From: a bacterium
Lineage (GTDB): Bacteria; Vulcanimicrobiota; Vulcanimicrobiia; Vulcanimicrobiales; Vulcanimicrobiaceae
NCBI GenBank assembly: GCA_021832345.1
Contig: JAKBKY010000005.1
Span: 62,001 to 126,000 of the forward strand
Direction: 5' to 3'
DNA length: 64,000 bases
Part shown: piece after piece, positions 58,481 to 64,000 of the stretch
How positions within the stretch are numbered: the first letter of the stretch is position 1
Layout: each line of letters starts with the position of its first letter
Made by a program: the position numbers and the translations under genes
The notes under the pieces: model-generated
The model's input: the letters and a program-made list of their open reading frames with translations, nothing else
The model's database searches: none
What the model was told of the DNA's origin: nothing

Positions 58481-60718
58481 ATGCCAAGTCAAGCCGTCGA
58501 CGATGTCGCCTTAACCGTCGACGGCGTCGCGCTGCGGGTTCCCAAAGGCACTCTGCTGGTTGAAGCGGTCAAGCGGGTGGGCCAAGAGATCCCGGTCTAC
58601 TGCTATCATACGAAGCTCGGTCCGGCCGGGCTCTGTCGCGTATGTTTGGTCGAGATCGAAGGTATGCCCAAGCTGCAGATCGGCTGCAACACCGTGGTGG
58701 CCGACGGCATGGTCGTCCACACCAACAGCGAGCGAGCCGACACCGGGCGTTCGACGATCTTGGAACTCTTGCTGGTGAACCACCCGCTGGATTGTCCCAT
58801 CTGCGATAAGGGCGGCGAATGCGACCTGCAAGACTTTTCGATGGCGTATGGCCGCCGTAGCTCCAGTCTCATCGACCCCAAGACCTGCAAGCCCAAGGGG
58901 GTCGATCTCGGTCCGACGATCGTCCTGGATGAAGAGCGTTGCATCGTTTGTCAACGCTGTGTCCGCTTTGACGAGATCATCGCTCGTGAAAACCAATTGG
59001 TGCTCAAGGATCGCGGGCATAAGGATATTGTCGCAACCGCGACGGGAGATCCGTATCAGCACCACTTCACCGGCAACGTGACCGAAATCTGTCCGGTGGG
59101 TGCCCTAACCTCGAAGACGTATCGTTTTAAGTCGCGTCCATGGGATCTGATGCGTACCGAAACGAGCTGCACGCAGTGCAGTGTCGGATGTCGCCAGTTT
59201 GCCGACGTGCGCTATGGAACGCTCTTACGCACGATGCTCGTGGAAGGCGATGATGCGGTATCGGACGGCTGGCTCTGCGATCGTGGCCGCTACAATATCG
59301 GCTATGTGAACTCCGAGCAGCGGCTCACGCAGCCCTTACTCAAACGCGATGGAACGTTCGTGCAGATCGGCTGGGACGATGCCTTCCTGATCTGGGCAAG
59401 AGAGCTGCGCAAGGCGCTTGCCGAGCGTGGTCCCCAGAGTATCGGCGCTATCGGCGGCGGCCGTCTTACGAGCGAAGAGGCATACCTCTTGCAGCATGTC
59501 TTCCGCGCGCTTGGGGTGCGCAACGTCGATTGGCGGGCTGGGCGGCAACGACAAGCTTCGCCCGGTAAACGGACCGCCGGCATCGCGCAGATCGAGGGCG
59601 CGGAGGCAATCGTCGTCCTCGGCGACGCGCCGGCGGAACTGGCGCCGGTCTTCGATCTTCGCCTTCGCAAAGTGCTTGCACATCAGGCACGCGCGATCCG
59701 CGGAGAGGATCCCGATCAAACTCTGCGCGCCCTCGGGCCGAACGTTCGCCGCGTCGCCGTCGTCTGGGACGGCGTGGACGTAGGGGCTGCCGCCGCGCTG
59801 ATGGCGGCGCTTGGGGATCGTTACGAGTGCAGCGCCTACGTTCTCGGCGAACAGAGCAACGCGCGCGGTGCCGAGGCGATGGGCGTGCTGCCGATGTTCG
59901 GTCCCGGATACACCGCTCTTGAGGCGGTCGGCCGCTCGACCGATGAGATGATCGCCACGGCCTGTGAGGGTCATATGGCCGTCCTCTCCTTCTTCGGCGT
60001 CAATCCGTGGCTGCATCATCCCGCCGGCGCGGCCGTTGCGCAGGCGTTGGAGCGCACGCCGTTCGTGGTGACGAGCGAACTCTTCATGACCGAGACTGCC
60101 GCGCACTCGACGCTGGTCCTCCCGGCGAAGGCGGCCTTCGAGAGGTCGGGCACGATGCTCAATCTCGGAGGGGAGATGCTCTCAGTGGAAGCGTCCTTGC
60201 GCGCACCCGAGGGTGTGCTTTGCGAGATGGAGATGTTGATTGCCCTCGCGCAGCAGTGCGATGTAGCGCTCCTAAGCGAGCAGGAACTGCAGGCGCGGGT
60301 TGCGGCCGCAGCTACGGCCGTCCCGGCGTTTACGCTCGGCGACGTCAGATTCGCATCGCAAGCGGCACCGGCTGCGCCGCCGTCCAAGGGCCTACGCGTC
60401 AGCGTTGCTTCGCATATCTTTGCCGGCGGAGGGACGATCGGCCATGACGAGCGATTGCAGGCGTTGCGCCCTACGCCGCAGGTGAGACTCTCGCCGGCCG
60501 ACGCGCAGGCGTTGGACCTCGTGGCGGGAGATATCGTCGACCTGCAATCCGAGGGTGCGCAGCTTGCAGGTCTCGCAGTGCGGGTGCTTGCCGAGATCGC
60601 GCCCGGAACGGCAGTGGTTTTGGACGGCTTGCCCGAGGCTCCAGCCAATGCTTTGACGCCGGACGCAACCATACAGGTGATGAACGTGCGTCGTCATCGC
60701 TCTACGGTGGAGGCATAG
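58481..60718 (+). CDS. nuoG: NADH:quinone oxidoreductase subunit G
   Basis: A 745-residue 75-kDa-type subunit. A ferredoxin-like N-terminus binds 2Fe-2S and 4Fe-4S clusters (IPVYCYHTKLGPAGLCRVCLVEIEG; LDCPICDKGGECDLQD; CIVCQRCVRF; CPVGAL). The molybdopterin-oxidoreductase-type fold follows (CTQCSVGCRQFADVRYG, about 230) and ends in a short aspartate-decarboxylase-like barrel. ATG 58481 is preferred because AAGGAG stands 6-7 bases before it; GTG 58463 overlaps the nuoF stop and is also in frame. It carries electrons from NuoF toward NuoI. Confidence 0.95.
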   Translation: MPSQAVDDVALTVDGVALRVPKGTLLVEAVKRVGQEIPVYCYHTKLGPAGLCRVCLVEIEGMPKLQIGCNTVVADGMVVHTNSERADTGRSTILELLLVNHPLDCPICDKGGECDLQDFSMAYGRRSSSLIDPKTCKPKGVDLGPTIVLDEERCIVCQRCVRFDEIIARENQLVLKDRGHKDIVATATGDPYQHHFTGNVTEICPVGALTSKTYRFKSRPWDLMRTETSCTQCSVGCRQFADVRYGTLLRTMLVEGDDAVSDGWLCDRGRYNIGYVNSEQRLTQPLLKRDGTFVQIGWDDAFLIWARELRKALAERGPQSIGAIGGGRLTSEEAYLLQHVFRALGVRNVDWRAGRQRQASPGKRTAGIAQIEGAEAIVVLGDAPAELAPVFDLRLRKVLAHQARAIRGEDPDQTLRALGPNVRRVAVVWDGVDVGAAAALMAALGDRYECSAYVLGEQSNARGAEAMGVLPMFGPGYTALEAVGRSTDEMIATACEGHMAVLSFFGVNPWLHHPAGAAVAQALERTPFVVTSELFMTETAAHSTLVLPAKAAFERSGTMLNLGGEMLSVEASLRAPEGVLCEMEMLIALAQQCDVALLSEQELQARVAAAATAVPAFTLGDVRFASQAAPAAPPSKGLRVSVASHIFAGGGTIGHDERLQALRPTPQVRLSPADAQALDLVAGDIVDLQSEGAQLAGLAVRVLAEIAPGTAVVLDGLPEAPANALTPDATIQVMNVRRHRSTVEA

Positions 60719-60722
60719 ATCG

Positions 60723-61730
60723 GTGCAAGCATTCGTCGCAACCTTGAATGCCGCCCCGATCTGGCTGATCGTGCTCATCAAGTCGGCCGTGCTCTTGCTC
60801 GTCGTCGTGACGACGTTCGCCTACGCGATGCTCTTCGAGCGCAAGATTCTCGGTTGGATGCAACTTCGTCCAGGACCCAATCGCGTCGGGCCCTGGGGCT
60901 TGCTGCAACCCGCCGCCGATGCCGCCAAGCTGATCCTCAAAGAGGACCTTACGCCGAAGACCGCCGATCCGCTGATCTACCGTCTCGCCCCGTTCATCTC
61001 GCTGCTCACCGCTTTTTCGGTTTACGCCGTGATTCCGTTCGGTCAATCATCTTCAGGTGTATGGGCCATCGGCAACGTCAATGCCGGCATCTTGCTCATC
61101 TTGGCGATCACGTCGATGGGCGTCTACGGCATCTCTTTGGGCGGCTGGGCCTCCGGCTCGAAGTACCCGCTGCTCGGCAGCCTACGCTCGACGGCACAGA
61201 TGATCTCCTATGAACTGGCGATGTCGCTCTCGTTTGTCGGCGTGCTGATGCTGGCCGGGACGACCTCACTTGGCGGCATCGTCCATGCCCAGGAGCGTCT
61301 GTGGTTTATCGTGCCGCAGTTCTTGGGGTTCATCATCTACGTGATTACGGCGGTGGCGGAGACCAACCGGGCGCCGTTCGATCTCGTGGAGGCGGAGACG
61401 GAACTGGTGGCCGGCTTCCATACCGAGTACTCAGGTCTGCGTTTCGGTCTCTTTTTCATCGCGGAATACGTGAACATGCTGACCGTTGCATGCGTCGCGA
61501 CGCTGCTCTTCTTCGGGGGGTGGAATGCGCTCTTTGGTTTGGTCATGGTTCCGGGGGTGATCTGGTTTCTGCTGAAGGTGGGCGCGTTTCTCTTCTTCTA
61601 CATGTGGCTGCGTGCCACGCTTCCGCGCTTTCGCTACGATCGGCTCATGGCGTTCGGTTGGAAGATCCTGCTGCCGTTTGCCACGGCTAATCTCATCGTG
61701 ACGGCCATTATCGTCGCGTTCCGAGGATGA
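60723..61730 (+). CDS. nuoH: NADH:quinone oxidoreductase subunit H
   Basis: A 335-residue membrane subunit with about 8 helices that forms the quinone entry with NuoB and NuoD. Signature parts are ERKILGWMQLRPGPNRVGPWGLLQPAADAAKL (about 39-70), AETNRAPFDLVEAETELVAGFHTEYSG (about 213-239) and FAEYVNM-like FIAEYVNMLTVA. The start is GTG 60723. It overlaps nuoI by ATGA. Confidence 0.96.
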   Translation: MQAFVATLNAAPIWLIVLIKSAVLLLVVVTTFAYAMLFERKILGWMQLRPGPNRVGPWGLLQPAADAAKLILKEDLTPKTADPLIYRLAPFISLLTAFSVYAVIPFGQSSSGVWAIGNVNAGILLILAITSMGVYGISLGGWASGSKYPLLGSLRSTAQMISYELAMSLSFVGVLMLAGTTSLGGIVHAQERLWFIVPQFLGFIIYVITAVAETNRAPFDLVEAETELVAGFHTEYSGLRFGLFFIAEYVNMLTVACVATLLFFGGWNALFGLVMVPGVIWFLLKVGAFLFFYMWLRATLPRFRYDRLMAFGWKILLPFATANLIVTAIIVAFRG

Positions 61731-62329
61731 CGATGCGCAAGAATCTCTATAATGTCGGCGCGATCTTCAAAGGGCTCTCCATCACCTTCGGGTTCATGTT
61801 CCGTCACAAGCCGACGATCGAGTATCCTTCGGTCAGGAAGCAGCATGCGCCGCGATTCCATGGGCTCCACGAACTGCGGCGCTACGCGGACGGCAAAGAG
61901 CGTTGCATCGGCTGCGAGCTGTGCTCCAGCGCCTGCCCCGCCAACGCCATCACCGTCATCGGCGCAGAGAACGCACCGGGAGATCGAAGGTCGCCCGGTG
62001 AACGCCACGCTGCGCGGTATGAGATCGACGAGCTGCGCTGCATCTTCTGCGGGCTCTGTGAGGAAGCGTGCCCGACGGATGCGATCGTGTTGACGCCGCA
62101 CTTTGAGATGGCCGATTATCGGCGCGGCGCTTTCGTCTACGCGAAGGATCGGCTTCTCGTGCCGCCGGAGGCCGGAGTGGGCGTGGCTCCCGACGAACGG
62201 CCCGGCGGGATCCCCGGAGATCTCGGGCGTGTCGAAGAGCTGAAGTCGACCATGGACATCGAACGCGGATACGCGGCGACCTGGCGCGGCGAGGCTCTCA
62301 AGACCAATCGGAAGGGACTAGCCGGATGA
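61727..62329 (+). CDS. nuoI: NADH:quinone oxidoreductase subunit I
   Basis: A 200-residue ferredoxin-type subunit with two 4Fe-4S motifs: CIGCELCSSACPANAI (about 60-75) and CIFCGLCEEACPTDAI (about 105-120). These carry electrons to cluster N2. An N-terminal amphipathic part (GLSITFGFMFRHKPTIEYP) contacts the membrane arm. ATG 61727 overlaps nuoH; a second ATG lies two codons later. Confidence 0.95.
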   Translation: MTMRKNLYNVGAIFKGLSITFGFMFRHKPTIEYPSVRKQHAPRFHGLHELRRYADGKERCIGCELCSSACPANAITVIGAENAPGDRRSPGERHAARYEIDELRCIFCGLCEEACPTDAIVLTPHFEMADYRRGAFVYAKDRLLVPPEAGVGVAPDERPGGIPGDLGRVEELKSTMDIERGYAATWRGEALKTNRKGLAG

Positions 62330-62919
62330 TCCTATTTTGGATTCTTTCGATTCTCTTGATCGCCACTGCCGTGTGGACGATCACGGCGAGCAAACCCGTG
62401 TACAGCGTGGTCGGCCTGCTGGCGCACTTCGTGGCATTGGCGGTGCTGTACTTGAGTTTGTCGGCGGAGTTCTTGGCCGTGATGCAGATCATCGTCTATT
62501 CAGGCGCGATTCTCGTACTCTTCGTCTTCGTGATCGCGCTTTTGAGCAGCGGCGTGGCTCCGTTCTCCGTCGGTCCCAATCGCTTGCCCAAGGCGCTGGT
62601 GCCGGTCATGGGCATCGTCATCATTGCCTTCGGCATGCTGATCTATGCGGTTTCGCGGACGTCGATGCCGGCCCCAACCGGGCAGACGCTCGGGCCGGTC
62701 GGCTCGGCCGGCGTCTTCGGCAGCGTGGCGGATTTCGGACGGGCGCTCTTTACCACCCAACTGCTGCCCTTTGAAGTAACGGCGTTCATCTTGATGGTTG
62801 CGGTCATCGGCGTGGTTCTGCTCGCAGGCGATGCGATGGAGTCTTCGGGATCTGCGGCACAGGCAAAGCAGGTGCACCGGGAGATGCGGGAAGCGATCCT
62901 GCGGGAGGGCGATCGATGA
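62326..62919 (+). CDS. nuoJ: NADH:quinone oxidoreductase subunit J
   Basis: A 197-residue membrane subunit with about five helices. KPVYSVVGLLAHFVALAVLYLSLSAEFLAVMQIIVYSGAILVLFVFVIALLS (about 24-75) is the family signature, with the pi-bulge glycine in YSGA. It belongs to the proton-translocating membrane arm. Both ends overlap neighbours by ATGA. The C-terminal tail after the last helix is longer and charged. Confidence 0.95.
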   Translation: MILFWILSILLIATAVWTITASKPVYSVVGLLAHFVALAVLYLSLSAEFLAVMQIIVYSGAILVLFVFVIALLSSGVAPFSVGPNRLPKALVPVMGIVIIAFGMLIYAVSRTSMPAPTGQTLGPVGSAGVFGSVADFGRALFTTQLLPFEVTAFILMVAVIGVVLLAGDAMESSGSAAQAKQVHREMREAILREGDR

Positions 62920-63233
62920 GCGGTGCGTTGTCGGCCCCGATCGCCAACTACGTTGCCCTCTCCGGCATCTTGTTCTTCCTGGGGGTTACGGGCGTGTTGT
63001 TGCGCCGTAATCCGTTGATCATGCTGATGAGCATCGAGCTGATGTTCAACGCCGCTAACCTGCTCCTCGTCGCGTTTGCGCGCTTGTGGACGCAGAATGT
63101 CGGACAGATCTTTGCGTTTCTGTCGATTACCGTGGCGGCTGCTGAAGCGGCCATCGGTTTGGCAATCGTGGTCGTCGTCTTCCGTTCGGCGCGCCACGTC
63201 GACGTGGACGAAACCAACCTGATGAAAGGATGA
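62916..63233 (+). CDS. nuoK: NADH:quinone oxidoreductase subunit K
   Basis: A 105-residue three-helix subunit related to MrpC. GVLLRRNPLIMLMSIELMFNAANLLLVAFAR (about 26-56) contains the key membrane glutamate in SIELM, and the second glutamate lies in VAAAEAAIGLAIVVVVFR. Both take part in proton transfer. It overlaps nuoJ and nuoL by ATGA. Confidence 0.96.
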   Translation: MSGALSAPIANYVALSGILFFLGVTGVLLRRNPLIMLMSIELMFNAANLLLVAFARLWTQNVGQIFAFLSITVAAAEAAIGLAIVVVVFRSARHVDVDETNLMKG

Positions 63234-64000
63234 CCGCAGCGATGGTGCACCACGTCATGGGCGTTCCCGGCTTCTATCCGTGGCTACTGGCGCTATGGCT
63301 GCTCCCACTGCTTGGGGCGATCGTCTGCTTTGCCTTTGGCCCGCAGTTGCGTCGCGTTGCCGGAGCCTTTGCTTCCGCGATCGTCGGCGCATCGTTCCTC
63401 TTCGCAGTGATCTGTTGGGGGGTCGGGACGCAGACGGTCGGCGGAGCGCTCGGGGCACATCAGGTCCTTTTTTCGTGGCTCCCGGGATTTGATTTCGGCC
63501 TCCTCTTGGATCCGCTCTCGCTCGTATGGGCGCTGGTCATCACCGGCGTCGGCTGCCTGATTCATATCTACTCGATCGGCTATCTTGAAGGCGACCGCGC
63601 CTTTGCGCGCTTCTTCGCTTACATGAACTTCTTCATCTTTGCGATGCTGACGCTGGTGCTCTCCGATAACTTCGTCGGCTTGCTGGTGGGTTGGGCGCTG
63701 GTCGGCCTCGCGTCGTACTTCTTGATCGGGTACTGGTTCGATCGCCCCTCGGCCGTGGCAGCCGCACGCAAGGCCTTTGTCATCAACGTCGTCGGCGACG
63801 TTGGGATCATGTTTGCGATCATTCTGATCTACTCGCGCATCGGGTCGCTGAGCTTTGGCGATGTCTTTGCCAATGTGGATAAACTCGGCACGGCGACGCT
63901 CTTGGCCGTGCTCGTCTGCCTCTTCCTCGGCGCCGCTGCGAAATCGGCTCAGGTCCCGCTGCACACCTGGTTGCCCGATGCGATGGAAGGCCCGACGCCT
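63230..64000 (+). CDS. nuoL: NADH:quinone oxidoreductase subunit L (5' part, runs off the window)
   Basis: The first 257 codons of an antiporter-like (ND5/MrpA-type) proton-pumping subunit; the gene continues past the window end. It starts at ATG 63230 inside the nuoK stop, with the reading MTAAMVHHVMGVPGF. Characteristic segments are LLLDPLSLVWALVITGVGCLIHIYSIGYL (about 92-120), FVGLLVGWALVGLASYFLIGYWF with the lysine/arginine-glutamate region, and KSAQVPLHTWLPDAMEGPTP at the truncated end. NuoM and NuoN are expected downstream. Confidence 0.95.
   Translation, partial: MTAAMVHHVMGVPGFYPWLLALWLLPLLGAIVCFAFGPQLRRVAGAFASAIVGASFLFAVICWGVGTQTVGGALGAHQVLFSWLPGFDFGLLLDPLSLVWALVITGVGCLIHIYSIGYLEGDRAFARFFAYMNFFIFAMLTLVLSDNFVGLLVGWALVGLASYFLIGYWFDRPSAVAAARKAFVINVVGDVGIMFAIILIYSRIGSLSFGDVFANVDKLGTATLLAVLVCLFLGAAAKSAQVPLHTWLPDAMEGPTP

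Overview
This 64-kb window is a gene-dense, GC-rich bacterial chromosome segment. Genes are short-spaced, often joined by ATGA or GTGA start/stop overlaps, and GTG starts are common. A TonB-dependent receptor, several lipoprotein signal peptides and periplasmic binding proteins point to a diderm (outer-membrane) cell. The window carries a 14-subunit-type NADH:quinone oxidoreductase operon and an oxygen-dependent CoA-thioester ring pathway, which points to an aerobic heterotroph. There is no rRNA or other phylogenetic anchor. The mix would fit an uncultivated soil lineage such as Eremiobacterota, but that is a guess.

Layout. 1-6.6 kb: MFS exporter with a LysR regulator, an orphan periplasmic binding protein, a flavin reductase-YCII fusion, a HEAT-repeat protein and a Mrp-type ATPase. 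6.6-11.5 kb: a glutamate-1-semialdehyde aminomutase-like gene, then a nested transposon in which an IS607-type element (serine recombinase plus its own TnpB) has split a second, unrelated tnpB. 11.5-18.8 kb: anti-sigma-type ATPase, a GIY-YIG/cyclophilin fusion, a hexapeptide-repeat protein, a cytidylate-kinase-like protein, a second MFS carrier, a histone H1-like Lys/Arg/Ala protein, a hydrolase, small membrane and motility-type proteins, and a Nudix hydrolase.

18.8-28.9 kb is a CoA-thioester catabolic region: 3-hydroxyacyl-CoA dehydrogenase, thiolase, aldehyde dehydrogenase, a PaaX-family repressor with a putative palindromic operator, a compact BoxB-like di-iron epoxidase and an enoyl-CoA hydratase. 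Together they could epoxidise an aromatic CoA ester and carry the product through beta-oxidation. BoxA and BoxC are not in the window.

29-38.3 kb: L-asparaginase (AnsA/AnsB type II, Rhizobium-like), cobalamin-dependent methionine synthase and a complete livKHMGF branched-chain or aromatic-acid ABC transporter. 38.3-43.7 kb: N-acetylglucosamine-6-phosphate deacetylase, Dps, phosphomannomutase and a SpoIIE-type phosphatase. 43.7-48.6 kb: a vitamin B12 uptake locus (btuB, btuC, btuD under a cobalamin riboswitch, with btuF divergent), which can feed the B12-dependent MetH. 48.5-53.7 kb: HflX, a lipoprotein protease, two tandem potassium-channel-like proteins (one internally deleted), GrpB, a frameshifted vapD and a repeat-containing lipoprotein. 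53.8-64 kb: nuoABCDEFGHIJK and the 5' part of nuoL, preceded by a perfect CRP/FNR-type palindrome.

The most unusual signals are a family of palindromic MITE-like repeats (three copies and one half-copy), three of which start exactly at the TAG stop codon of the upstream gene; the tnpB-inside-tnpB nesting; and several domain fusions (flavin reductase-YCII, GIY-YIG-cyclophilin, DUF1858-like-Mrp). I saw no CRISPR array, tRNA or rRNA gene and no clear defence island.
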